DNA of 64,000 nt, from assembly GCF_016801865.2 (NCBI RefSeq), contig NC_068937.1, positions 137,528,455 through 137,592,454 of the forward strand, written 5' to 3'. The notes beneath the pieces are model-generated. The model was given only the letters and a program-made list of their open reading frames with translations. It searched no databases and was not told where the DNA came from. The translations under genes were made by a program, and so were the position numbers. This stretch comes from Culex pipiens pallens (Eukaryota; Arthropoda; Insecta; Diptera; Culicidae). Shown piece after piece: positions 9,485 to 21,503 of this stretch. Within the stretch, counting starts at the first letter, position 1. Every line of letters starts with the position of its first letter.

Positions 9485-12446
9485 GTATAGGAAATGTTAG
9501 TAAAAACACAGCCAAAGTTGACCCCTAAAAAAATGTATTTTTAAAAACATTGGTGAAATCACATATAACAAGTAAAACTTCCAACCCAAACATTATCTTA
9601 AATTTTAAGAGTTCTTTTTTCCAATGCTTTTTAAAGATCAAAAATTGGTTGAAAAATCGATTTTTGGCGATTTTTTAAATCGAATCCCGTCTAAAGGCGG
9701 GGATGGGTTTGTAGAGGGTTAAAAATTAAGTTGATGCAAAATAAATTAAACTCGAAACGATGATTTAAAAAAATGGAAACTATTTAAAAGTCATTCACTA
9801 GCATTTATAAATCTATTTCTGAATATTGATAAAAATGATATTTAGTGACTCGGTGAACCTCGTTGGATAAATGTACGACTCGTGCTGAAAAAAACCTCTT
9901 TTTGCAACTTGTTGCATAAACTACTATTAAGCAATTTCTTTTTTGTTTTCAATTCTCGGGTGAGTTTTGAGGTGAGCGCGTTTCATTTATGAATACTATT
10001 CCATCTCAAAACATTTATGTAAATAGTTTGAAATTGAGTGTCGGAAGCTTGAAAAGCAAGGCAAATTTGTTTTTTTATTTTGCAAAAATTGAATGTGACA
10101 ACAAAGCACGACAACGACTATATGCTCTGCGAGTGACACATTTCCTTGTTTGGTGTGCCACTGCTGTATTTCCCGGGCAATTTGAGTACAGGTGGGAACC
10201 GAAGTAAGTAACAATTGGTTCAAACTCTTTAAACTGTGTCATTTTTAGAGAACCTGAGTCAATGAGCTTAAGAAATAAATGCTGAAAGGGTTTTTTTTGT
10301 TTGTATAAATAATTGAAGTGATGAAAAATGATTAACCATTGCTTAAATTGACACGAAATGTAAACAGAAATTGCATTCTCACTGCACTTCCGAATCAACA
10401 TTGTGCTAATGCAGCATGGCAAAATTGTTGGCAAGTTTGTTTACACTGCCATAAAGTAACTAGTTGCAACTTGCAACTGTTAGTTAAGGGGAAAGTTTCC
10501 CCCCTTTCTCTTCCCACAACATTCGCATTCGTCCCAGAACAAAGTGCTGAAACTCAATTTCCGGCGCCAACACTTCAACAGGTACATCCGAAAAAGCACT
10601 CGACGATCGTCATCACCGTCCACAGACAAAACCACCCACGCAACCACCCCCTAAAAACAAACGTGAAATCGAGGAGGAGCTCCTTCGCCGGTGGAATAAC
10701 ATTATCCTATTTTTTTTTTTTGCGTGGCGCGTAACTCTGGCTTACACAAATGCTCGCTTTGCTCTGGGATTCCGAGATTCTCCAGCCACCCCCGCAAACT
10801 CTGGGATCAGCTGCAGAAGCACCGCAGACAAACTGACGACGACGTCGGACCACAGTCTCCGACGCACGCAATTATCATCCCGAGATCTGGGTGTTTTCGT
10901 TTTGCGGGGTGGCGTTTGGAAAACAGTTTGATTGCTATTCATAGAGTTGCTGTTTGTTGGTGCTGAGGTAAAATTTGAGATAACTTTATTAGTGGATGGA
11001 ATTGGAGGACTTGAAACAACACTTCTATTTATGTATGCAGGCAGGACCAAAATAAAATGCAGTATATTTATATCAGTTTTAATTTTGTGAAGTTCAATAC
11101 ATTTAAAAGTCTACCGAATTATTTTAGTCGATACTCGATTCCTGTAACAAATACACCACTAAGTGTAGATATAATAAATATGAAACAAATTCAAAGGTAA
11201 ATTTATCAAATGAAAAAACCCCTTTTAAAATTATTTTCTTAAAAATTTAAATCTTTGATTTTGCACGGCTCTATTGAGTTGTTAAATTTGTCACACTAAC
11301 AAATCGTGACATCTCATTTCACCGACATTTATTCAACGCCAACCTGAAGGCCGTGAATGTCCGTTCGGGGGAAGCTTATCACGGCACATATTTAATCATG
11401 AGGCAAATTTCTACAACGATAAATCACACACACCCAGAGCTGGCACACAATTTCGCTCGATATTTCATTCGAATCGTTAATTTTCCCCGCATTTCTACCG
11501 GCCATTGACGGTTGTGAACCCTCGTTCGGGGTGACTGAGGGAAAATCCGAGCAAGATGGATTAAAGCTCGTTCGAGGCCCCTTTGCATCGCTTGTGGTGG
11601 TGGTGCCAAATTAGAATATGTGATTAATAGCAATAAAAGTTGTAGTGCTACGAGATTGATAGTGCTGGAAGTAGTACAAAAAAAAAACGACGTTGTTGTG
11701 GCTGGTGAGGACCAGGTTAAACATCCTCTTGAAGTTGGAACAAAAGCTAGTTGACTAGCAGTTTGAATTCTATTACCTTATAAAAATAGATCCTTAAAAA
11801 ACAACTGATTTAAAGTTAGAGGCACACTGTACTCCTCAGATTGCCCTTTAACTAGTGGAGACCATTTCACCGCCGCCAGAAAAGGATTGCGTGATTGTTG
11901 ATTTGCCTCCAGGCCTGGAAACCCCAAAGTGGGTGGTTCGTGGTTCGCATTAAATGATTTCTCCAAAATAGTAATTTTTCTTCGATTCTTTCCACCTGAC
12001 TCCCTCACTCACAAAGCTAGAGTCATCGTCATCGTCGTTGATGACCTGCTCTTCGATGATGATTGAAGGCCAGATTGTTTGGGAAAGTTTCGATTGATCC
12101 TTGCCGACTTTTCACTCCCACCGGACTCTGCTCGCAGTTCGTTGAGGGGATTGGAAAAAGCGCTGCCGGCTTCTCCGGGGTTCGGAAGAGCAAAAGAGTT
12201 TTCACTTTACCTAGGCTCAGAATCCAATTTTCAACTTTTCAAGTCCCTTAACCTCTGGTTATTTTTAAAACAGGTCCGCTAAAAGGCTTCAGGTGCTTTG
12301 GCGAAGTTCGGAGATATTGTGGGTAAATTGAACTTTTATTTTGGGGCTTTTCTCGAAAGGATGCCATGCTTTTTGAAATTGGTTTGACCGCTGGATAGTG
12401 GCCAAACGAGGAACTTCTTTCTGGCAGTTGCCACCTTTTGGTCACA
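9485..12446. other. Non-coding intergenic sequence
   Basis: Nearly 3 kb without a supportable gene. It mixes AT-rich DNA with GC-richer patches near 10490-10900 and 11330-12080. The scattered short frames lack domain features, splice support or start context. I see no RNA gene. Confidence 0.5.
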
Positions 12447-13161
12447 CGGAGAAAAAACCGTTCTGGAATTCGTGAACAAATGTGCATGTAATCGCGTACT
12501 TTCGCTGTTCATGAAATCGTGAACTTGTTCATGATATCATGGAGAAAAAAACACGATACCGTGCTTATTGTTCGTGAAATAGCGAACTCAATCTTATGTC
12601 TGAAAAAGCTTTCCTGCTTCATGGTTTTGTGACGCCACCTACATGTGAACTGTTTTTCGCCTAGGGAGCTTTCTAACACTTACACAAGTTCAACACAGTC
12701 TTTTGTTCGTGTGTGGAGTGGAACGAGATTTGACGTGCTCAAACAAGTTTCCGAAAATCAATCCACATAAAAGTCAAAACTGAAAACTTTCCGATTTTTT
12801 TTTTGTTTAATTAGAATTATTTTGTTTTTGTTTTTAAAGCTATATCCAAATTGCTTGAAGTTAATTCATCGCAAAATGACGACTGTTAATTTTTCACCTG
12901 AAAATCATAAAAAAATCAAAAAAAGGTTCACTGGCAAACAGTATCATTTTAAAGAAAGAGAGCGTTCTGTTATTACGTAACGTATTTAGGGGGAAGAGGG
13001 GCTGGGTTGGAGGCCGTGTTAAGCTCCACTCAAAGTTTTTAAAAATTATATGGAAAATTTGTATGGAAATAATAAAGTAATAATAAAGTAAGCAGGATAT
13101 TTTCAACTGCGTTTAATTAGACATGGTTTTAATCTTTTTTTTTCACAGTGGTACAAGATGA

Positions 13162-13564
13162 ATTAACATAGGGCTTTAGGCTTTAGGAGCCTATAAAAAA
13201 AGAAATCGACCTAACACCTTATAATAATAAAATCCACCATTCTAGCAGGATTCTGTTAGAATCAGCTCTGCTAAAATACTTCGTGATCAAGGGGTTGGAA
13301 ACTCTTAGAGCTATAATAATTATGTCAACCAGTATATCAGAATATATGTTAGTATACTTATTATTTCCTTTACATATCGCCAGTATACTTACCAATATAC
13401 TGAGAGTATCTTAATATACTAACAGTTTATTGCTTTTCGGTTAGTATACTAACAAGTATACTGGAATATCGTTAATATACTCAGTATTTTAAAGAAATAT
13501 TAGAGTTTCCAGCCCCTTGTTCGTGATTGGGTGTGACGGGTGTCTTAAAGCCCTATGTTAATGT
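13162..13564. repeat. ~400-bp palindromic repeat
   Basis: Outer ends TTAACATAGGGCTTTAG and TTAAAGCCCTATGTTAA are inverted. Inner blocks AAGGGGTTGGAAACTCTTAG (~13288) and its complement (~13497-13518) extend the pairing around a core of repeated AGTATACT words. No coding capacity. The CATAGGGCTTTAG end is shared with the ~305-bp monomers next to it. Confidence 0.65.
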
Positions 13565-14190
13565 ATATATACAAACACAATTAAAACCACTTCTGATTAC
13601 TTCTTTCATTTTAATGAAAAACATAAATTGACAAGACAACATTTTTTCGATTGATCAACTATGGTCCCCTTGGAACGAGCTGTCAAGTAGAACCTTTTTT
13701 GTCAAGAAGGGTCGCGAATTTAACTTTTTGAAAATCGATTTAAAAATCCATTTAAAACCATTTGCGGTCTTACAAAGGGTAATTTTACCAAAAAAAAAAA
13801 GCTTTTTCATTGTGAACAATAATATCAAAAATTTAAGGTTAATTTTATGACCCAATTGGGTACTAAAGCCCTATGCCAATTTTTATGTACAACGGTAAAA
13901 AACCCGATTAAAAACCATTTCTGATCACTTTTTTTCATTTTAATGCAAAATTTTTTTTTGACAAGACAACAATTTTTCGATGGATCAACTATGGTCCCCT
14001 TGGAACGACCTGTCAAGTAGGAGCTTTTCTGTCAAGAAGGACCGCGAGGTTAATTTTTCAAAATTGATTTAAAAATCCATTTTAAGCTCTTTATGGTCGT
14101 ACAAAGGGTCATTGTACTCAGAAAAATAAGCTTTATCGCTGTGAACAATAATATCAGCAATCTAAGCTTCATTTTAGGACCCAATTAGGA
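13552..14190. repeat. Two tandem ~305-bp satellite-like monomers
   Basis: Monomers at ~13552-13861 and ~13862-14190 share long blocks: AAAGCCCTATG, GACAAGACAACA, TGGTCCCCTTGGAACGA, CTGTCAAGTAG and a GACCCAATT end. A third copy lies inverted at 48268-48575. The arrangement is head to tail, and no frame is conserved between copies, so this is a non-coding repeat family. Confidence 0.75.
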
Positions 14191-14602
14191 CATATTCTCC
14201 GTATAAACATTGGACCTTTTACATTGTTTAGCTTGAATATTATTTTGTTATATCAGCAATCTAATCTCAACTGTAAGGACCCCATTCTTTACTTTTAAAA
14301 AGGTTTATTCATATATAAAAACAAGCCTTACCCGACAAACTTCGTTGCGTCTTTTTTTTCGTTTGATGACGTTTTTAACTTTTTTGCTTATTCAGCCTCA
14401 GCCAAAATTTGATTTTACGTAACATTTCCCATACAATCTGCAGATTTTCCGGAATCAGTTCCAAAGTGGCCAAAGTTGTAACTTTTTGGCGTAAAAACCT
14501 TCCTTGGACTTATACGAATCCAACGCAACAAAAAGCACCTCGATCCGACGTTCCGTGTTGAATTGATTCGCGTTCGAACAAAACCGTCGACATTTTTTAT
14601 AT

Positions 14603-14789
14603 ATATCTGGAGTTTTTTTTTGAAAAGGTCCTATAAACCAAATTTTCATTTTTTGCTTTTTGGGTGTTTTGAATACCCCAATAAAACAACAAATTACAAA
14701 TTACAAACTCAAGGCGGTTCTAGAAACACCCAAAAAGCAAACATTGAAAATTTGGTTTATTGGACCTTTTCAAAAAAAATTCCAGATAT
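14603..14789. repeat. 187-bp palindrome
   Basis: Left-arm words ATATCTGGA, TGAAAAGGTCC, AAACCAAATTTTCA and TTTTGGGTGTTT reappear in reverse complement on the right arm down to CCAGATAT. Small fold-back repeat nested in the 12.4-15.8 kb element. Confidence 0.65.
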
Positions 14790-15004
14790 AGATAACTTTA
14801 AAATATTTCGAAATGTCAATTTTAAAAATAATTTACTTTTAAATAAAAAGTACGTTGCGTAATTTTTGAATGATCTTCTGTTTTTGCGTTACGTTTTCAC
14901 TGCGCGTCCCCTGAAAAGCTCCGTCGCCGTCGCCATCTTAAACCAGCCAAACAAGTCTAGACAAGCAGCCACTCGCGATTTTTCTGTCTGATTTTCCGGC
15001 TAAA

Positions 15005-15371
15005 ATGAACCGTTTTAGAAGAATAATTCACTGCCGGTCTCCGGAACTCCGGTTTAAATTACGGATTCCGATGTTTGGTAAGTATTTTTTATCAATATTT
15101 TGGCATTTTTATACTAATAAGTTTTTTGTTTGTTGCAGTTGAAAATCGATCCCAAATTTTTGCTTGTGCTAGCTGCAGTTCACTCGTTTCATCCGTGACA
15201 CCTGTTTTCGAGAGTTTGGATGGACGACCTGAAATCGAACGAATTGAAGCATCTGGCAGTGAGCGGAGCCCTGTCCTGTCTCCGGCAATGCATACGGGAG
15301 AGGAACGGGAGCGTTCCGGAACATTCAAGAACCAACCTGATGGGATTGGACGAGAGCTTGTGACTTATTGA
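15005..15371 (+). CDS. Putative two-exon small ORF inside a transposon-like element (101 aa)
   Basis: Exon 1 is 15005-15077, the intron 15078-15138 (61 bp, GTAAGT donor, TTTGTTGCAG acceptor), and exon 2 is 15139-15371. Joining keeps a single frame of 101 residues. The product is basic at the N-terminus (MNRFRRIIHCRS) and Ser/Glu/Arg-rich afterwards; no domain is recognised. Upstream (~14930-15000) is a GC-richer patch with GCCATCTTA, and an AATAAA follows at ~15436, so the segment looks like a compact gene. It sits in a TIR-bounded element, which suggests either capture of a host gene fragment or an element-encoded protein. Expression is not shown by sequence. It could also be a decayed pseudogene that retains splice sites. 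Confidence 0.4.
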
Positions 15372-15868
15372 TAATTGAAGAAGAAACTGGTTATGCTGTT
15401 GTAGTAGTGAAAATGACTTGTTGATTAGCTATTGAAAATAAATGAACAGTTATTTTTGGTTTTTCTTTTCGAATCAAAACAAAACATTAAATCCTTGTTT
15501 TCAATACCCAACACCAGATGTCAGGACTAAAGCTTTCATTTGCGCACGAGCGCGACGTTCAGATGGCGCTGTAACCATATCGTAAATTTTGAAAGCTCAA
15601 AGCTCGTCGATACAGAGTATTTCGAAAGTTTAGAATCGTGAACAAACGTTCACGATTTGCAATTAGTTCATGGAAAGTGTTCATGGTACGTTTTCGTACC
15701 ATGGAGTATCACACTGTTCCCGATTTCGTGGTGCATTGTTCACGAATTTCGGAACGGTTTTTTCTCCGTCTCCGTCTCCGTCTCTAAGTGCACTTAGTGA
15801 ACCGTTGCTGATGAACTTCATTTTAAAGATTTAAGATAATTATACAAAATTAAAAATACAAAAATTGC

Positions 15869-16650
15869 CAAAAATACAAAAATACAAAAATACAAAAATA
15901 CAAAAATACAAAAATACAAAAATACAAAAATACAAAAATACAAAAATACAAAAATACAAAAATACAAAAATACAAAAATACAAAAATACAAAAATACAAA
16001 AATACAAAAATACAAAAATACAAAAATACAAAAATACAAAAATACAAAAATAAAAAAATACAAAAATACAAAAATACAAAAATACAAAAATACAAAAATA
16101 CAAAAATACAAAAATACAAAAATACAAAAATACAAAAATACAAAAATACAAAAATACAAAAATACAAAAATACAAAAATACAAAAATACAAAAATACAAA
16201 AATACAAAAATACAAAAATACAAAAATACAAAAATACAAAAATACAAAAATACAAAAATACAAAAATACAAAAATACAAAAATACAAAAATACAAAAATA
16301 CAAAAATACAAAAATACAAAAATACAAAAATACAAAAATACAAAAATACAAAAATACAAAAATACAAAAATACAAAAATACAAAAATACAAAAATACAAA
16401 AATACAAAAATACAAAAATACAAAAATACAAAAATACAAAAATACAAAAATACAAAAATACAAAAATACAAAAATACAAAAATACAAAAATACAAAAATA
16501 CAAAAATACAAAAATACAAAAATACAAAAATACAAAAATACAAAAATACAAAAATACAAAAATACAAAAATACAAAAATACAAAAATACAAAAATACAAA
16601 AATACAAAAATACAAAAATACAAAAATACAAAAATACAAAAATACAAAAA
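15869..16650. repeat. Octamer satellite (TACAAAAA)n, about 97 copies
   Basis: About 780 bp of an 8-bp unit with a single visible interruption (C to A near 16050). Because 8 is not a multiple of 3, all three minus frames read the same 24-nt cycle and appear open; these are artefacts, not genes. It lies directly beside the right end of the 12.4-15.8 kb element. Confidence 0.97.
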
Positions 16651-18121
16651 TGGATAACAAGATAGCAAATTGTAACATAATTTTAGGCAAGCTGATCTGC
16701 TTTGATAAAAAAAAATAATGAAGAAAAAATTAAAAGCATACTCTGGATATTCCCCAGTTAAGTACATCAGTGATAAAAACAATAATCGATAATGCGGTGG
16801 CTTACTGGAAATTCAATAAAGAAACTTTTCTCGCACTTTCCAGCAAAAAGCAGAACAAAAATGAAAAATCATCCTTCGCAGCGACCTTTTCCACAACGGT
16901 AGTGCAAACAATTGCCAGTTTTTGCTTGCCCTTTCTTGGAGAAGGAGGTACATGTGGGAGTCGCCGAAGACGACCATCATCCCATCACGAAATCGCCTTA
17001 GCATTGCGGAGGTTTCAATTTATTGGAAAACATTTTGGTAAAGGTCTCTTTGTGACATTTTGGATAAACATGCACCAACGAAACAAAAACAAAGCAATTT
17101 TCTTCATGTTCTCCGAGGACGCTGTTACATTCTTCCAAAATGAGCAAATCCGTGCTGAAATTCGCATCGCAACCATTATTTGCCTCCGAAATCGCCCCCT
17201 GGATCCAGTTCGAACATTAAGCGCGGGAACTTTTGTTCACTTTCAGCTGAGAACATAAAAGAACAGTCACCGGGCTTTATTGGACTATGCAAATAAAAGA
17301 AAACATCACACAACACTAATGAGCAGCACACATACCTGATGGGACACACATACACAAACTCCCCAAGCTAAACACAGTCGACGAGATTAGATTCCAGCGT
17401 TCGGTCCTGTGTCCCAGATGCCAGCACCACCGGTCGGTCGACGACGGTCATTTTGGTGACTCGAGGCACCAAATGTGTGTGTCCTACGCGCAAAACTGAA
17501 TTACATCACGATTAATACGCACATGCCATCAGAATAATCGCCTAAATTAACGATTAAGTCGTTTTGCGTTCGTCCTCTTCCGTTGGGTAGAGCAAGGATA
17601 ATTTGAAATCGATTTTCCGGCAGAACTCTCCTGGAACTCGTGGCCACAAGTTTGTGCAAACATTGCTCCCGCGGGGGTGAATTTCAAGATGCGACATGCG
17701 AGATGGGAGCCAGATTGCTTCATTATTGATTGCAAATTTATTTGCTCAAGGCTTGATGAACAGCTTGTGATTACAGGGTGTGTAGGAGCGCGTAAAATCG
17801 TTTTGATTAATTTTGAACGTGATGTTTGTGAAGATTCAATGTGGTTGAATGTTGGTTACAATTTGTTAAATCTAAATCTTACCCTTATTCCCAGAAAAGA
17901 CCATTCCCTAGAATTCCATTCCACTTCTATTTATTCTGTTTTTTATATCTCCAAATCTTAGAAAAGAGAATTAATCTCTATGAATTGCCACAACAAACAT
18001 TTCTGGGAAATGGTTTATTTTGGGGAATGCTTTATTCTGCGGAATGGGATACAGCCATTCAAACTTTTAAATTTTTTACTTAATCCAGCGTAAGGTGGTT
18101 GATGCCTTCCTCTCATAAATA
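16651..18121. other. Non-coding intergenic sequence
   Basis: No gene or RNA is supported. A frame at 16770-17258 has no recognisable domain, no signal or repeat structure, and sits in ordinary intergenic composition. Confidence 0.5.
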
Positions 18122-18515
18122 TACAGCAATTCCATTTGAAAAAAGCCTTAACCGAAAAAAAAACACGGCCAAAATGCCATTTTATGTTTTCATACGACTT
18201 TTTGAAATGTTTGGCTGGTTTTTTTCGGATCTCAAATTATGTTTCCTTGAAAGGCAAACTTATCACCTTTCATTTGCGTCCAAGACAAAAAAAAAATCGG
18301 TTGAAATGGCGTGGAGTTATGATTTTTTGAAAAATGTGGTTTTTGCTAAAAATGTCGAAAATGGCCATTTTTGGGACCATCCTAGCACAGTGTAGGTCAC
18401 CCTAATGGCAAAACAAAAAACGGGTCTAAATATTTTGGCCATGGAATCCCCAGAACAATTTTGAACCCGATCTGATTTTTTCCGGTTTAGACTATTTTCA
18501 AATGGAATTGCTGTA
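18122..18515. mobile_element. MITE-like inverted-repeat element, 394 bp
   Basis: The left end TACAGCAATTCCATTTGAAA is mirrored at the right end (about 18480-18515), with ~39 bp of pairing through an AACCG word. The interior shows matching CCGATTT/AAATCGG words. No coding capacity. TA lies beside each end but cannot be resolved from the repeat itself. Confidence 0.65.
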
Positions 18516-20089
18516 CACCTATACAAAAGACAGGGTATTATTTTTACGTCAATTTTTGATTTAAAATATGAAAAAATCATATTTAATTATTTTTCATCAA
18601 ATTTGGCATCTAATGTTTTGAATTTTTTAATTGATTTTGGTTAAAACAGGAATAGAACACCGATTTCCAAATTTATTGCTCTAAAACCTCCTGTACCTAC
18701 ATATTCAGACTGTAGTCCCGTAGTGACTCAAACAATAGAGTATGTTTTATATAAAACATGATAACATAAATAATGAATATAAATGAATTCAAAACCTATC
18801 TGAAGTTTTACATTGAATGGTATTATTTTATTTTTTTGTCGTTTCTTGTTTTTTACACATTTTTTAAGACTTTTAAAATCTTGTGTAGTCATGTCATGAA
18901 AAATAAATTATTTGTGTAATGAAGGAAGTATCTTTATAATAAACTTATTAAATGATAGCACATTAGATTAAACTTTTAATTTAATTTGAATCATGTTGGA
19001 TTCAAAATTGTAAAAAAAAAAACATTTTTTAAATACTTTTGAGCTATCTAAAAACTGCTGCCCTTGTATAGATTAAAGCGTAGATTATCACCAATGAATA
19101 TCATTGAGATCAGGGATGGAATAATCGACAAAAAAAATCATTTTCGCTTGCGAACTTACTCCACCCGCAAAAGAGAGTGGAGGCAAATCACGCAAAAGAA
19201 AATCGTTGGCGAAATTCTCGAAGAAAGTCAATCTGCTGATGATTGCTTGGGACCATCCACAAACCACGTGGACACTTTTTTGGAAATCTCACCCCCCCCC
19301 CCTCCCCCCCATTGTGAACAACTGTCCATAAAAAAAACTTTTTTGTATGGAGCGTGGACAATCGCCATACCCCCTCCCCACCCCGTGTTTTATGGGTGGT
19401 CCCTTTGTGAATTGCCTTGTCAACACAACTTAAAAATATTTATTTCACATTGTTTACACACATAGCCCATCTACAAAATGTGACAGATTATTTTTGACGT
19501 GTGACGTTGCACTTGCAAGTGTAGTAGTGTAAAAGATGTTCCGCCGAATAATCAAGATGAAGATTTTTTTAGATTCTTTTAACCGATCTTTCGTGCGCGA
19601 GAGAGGAGAGCCATGCTCCCTTCGGAGTTTTTCTCTTGTTGAACATCCAAAGATTTTTTTGGAAAAGGAATATTCCATCGCTTTTTGTGATAATTCCATG
19701 ACTTTGAGCTTGAAAAACATAAAAAATATAATGAAAACATAGATTTTTTCACCTTAAGTTCAAAACCAGGGAAAATCGAACGCCCTATTTCCTGCTACTT
19801 CTCAAAATTACTCTAGTACTTTAATTACTTATTTAAGTCACTTTAGCATGTTATACCACTAAATCACTTTTTCAAAATCTCTCGAATGAACATTTTTAAA
19901 GAACAGAAAGGAGTTCAAGAAAAATCAATTTTCAAGATTTTAATATTTTTTACCTAGAACTAGGTTTTTCACCAAACTTATGAACAACTTCACCATTCTT
20001 TATAGATTTCAATAGGGACTTATGGGACACGACCAAATGGAACAAACCCGGACAAAAAATATTCAGCCAGGGTCGAGAAAATTGGGTCC
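18516..20089. other. Non-coding AT-rich sequence with poly-C run
   Basis: It holds a C-run at about 19290-19310 next to a GTGGACA...TGTCCA-type word pair typical of a dispersed repeat. No gene is supported. Confidence 0.5.
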
Positions 20090-20215
20090 AGGGTAATCGA
20101 ATCAAGATTTTTTTTTCAATGTCCTATTTCTGATTGTTGAACTTGAGTATGAACCATAAACTATTCAAAAGTGGTTTAAATTTTTTAAATCCAAGATGGC
20201 GGCTAAAATGGCAGT
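20090..20215. repeat. Internal fragment of the TCCAGACTCGATTATCCGAAG repeat family
   Basis: It shares AATCGAATCAAGA, a TATGAACCATAAACTATTC block and AAGATGGCGGCTAAAATGGC with the start of the elements at 20318 and 24758. The terminal repeat is missing, so it is a truncated copy lying immediately next to a fuller one. Confidence 0.6.
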
Positions 20216-20317
20216 GAAATCAAAATCGTTTACAGTCGACTCTATGGTTGTCGATCTTCTCGATATCAATATTGCTCCAACTGTCAATATTTTTTTCAGT
20301 CCCTTCAAGTTGCATAC

Positions 20318-21503
20318 AGTCCAGACTCGATTATTCGAAGGCCTCGGAAAAATTTCACTTCGGATAATCGAATCACGAAAAAAAAATTTGTTTCGTTGTC
20401 TTATTTTTGATGGTCGAGCTAAAGGATGACCCACAAACTATTCTAAAATGATTTAGAATTTTCAAATCAAAGATGGCGGCCAAAATAGCGATGATAACAT
20501 ACCGAAAGAATGCTTTTTTCAATTTAAAAGGCAATCAAATATTCAAATTGGCTAAAATGGGATAGCAGAACTTGAGAGCGAGTCCACGAGCAAAGCATAC
20601 CCATCTCGCAACGACCTCACCAATCTGCCTGAAATTTTCAGGGGTTGTTTGTAAATATAAAACTAGCATCTGGCCAAAATATGAGCACTCTAGGTCAACG
20701 GGAAGTGGGGCAAATCGGGACACAAAGTTTGAAGGTTCAAAAACGTCAAAAATCTTTAAAAGGCTATAACTTAGGCAAAATTCAATTAATTAATGCATCT
20801 GAAAGGGCTTAGTTATTGGCATTTTAGTGAAAAAATGGCATAATTTTCAAACTCAAATAAAAAAGTGCTTCGACCTGCAGCTTGTAGGGGACATCTGGGA
20901 CTACCATCTGAGACTGAGAACGCTTTGGGTAAGGCAGTTTAATATATTCAACAGACACTTTAACCTTTTGTGAATTTTTTGGTTGGAAATTTTTGCTCGG
21001 GGGACCCCTTAGATCCCATTTTCTGGTGATAATTTTATCATATTCGTGTTCCTGAGAAAAAAAAAAAGTTAAAAAAAATCTTCGATTCACATTTATTGAA
21101 AATCAAGCTCGTTTCCAAGGATACTAGATGACACCAGAAAAAAGCAGCTTCTTAATTTTTTTTTAACTTTAATTTTTTTTAAATAAACATTTTTATGCAT
21201 GTTTCTATTGTGAAATTGTCTCAGGAACACGAATATGATAAAATTATCACCAGAAAATGGGATCTAAGGGGTCCCCCGAGCATGCTAGATTTATATCTAC
21301 AAAAAACCCCTGACAATTTCAGGCAGATTGGTGAGGTCCAAACGACGTCCCATACAATGGGGTATGCCTTGTTCGTAGACTCGCTCTTGAATTTGATGTT
21401 TAAAGCAAGATAATAAAAAAATATGAAAACATTCGTATAATCAAAGTTCGGATAATCGAAACTTCGGATAATCGAGGCTTCGGATGGTCGAGTCTGGACC
21501 TAT
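20318..21503. mobile_element. TIR element, copy 1, containing a perfect 63-bp inverted repeat
   Basis: The left end CAGTCCAGACTCGATTATTC is mirrored by GATGGTCGAGTCTGGAC at the right. Subterminal words TTCGGATAATCGAA repeat at both ends. Inside, 20995-21057 and 21219-21281 are exact reverse complements over 63 bp. Related to 24758-25628. No transposase frame is visible, so it is a non-autonomous DNA element, possibly Tc1/mariner-pogo-like by its TA-flanked CAGT start; that class is inference. Confidence 0.7.

Larger units (their letters stand above)
12447..15768. mobile_element. TIR-bounded element, ~3.3 kb, with nested repeats
   Basis: The left end (12447) reads CGGAGAAAAAACCGTTCTGG and continues into AATTCGTGAACAA. 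The right end (about 15736-15768) is its reverse complement with two or three differences. Subterminal GTTCATG and CGTGAAC words repeat at both ends. No transposase is seen, so it would be non-autonomous. Inside lie a ~400-bp palindrome, two tandem ~305-bp monomers, a second palindrome, and an intron-containing ORF. Alternatively the two ends could belong to separate inverted copies of one short repeat. No clear target duplication was found. Confidence 0.6.

Noticed and set aside
15869..16650. CRISPR-like regular array
   Set aside because: Simple 8-bp tandem repeat without spacers, in a eukaryotic genome.
15818..16782. Three overlapping ~260-310-residue minus frames rich in Phe/Cys/Ile
   Set aside because: They are the three readings of an 8-bp simple repeat; no gene.
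16770..17258. 162-residue plus frame
   Set aside because: No recognisable domain, no splice or promoter context, in intergenic DNA.
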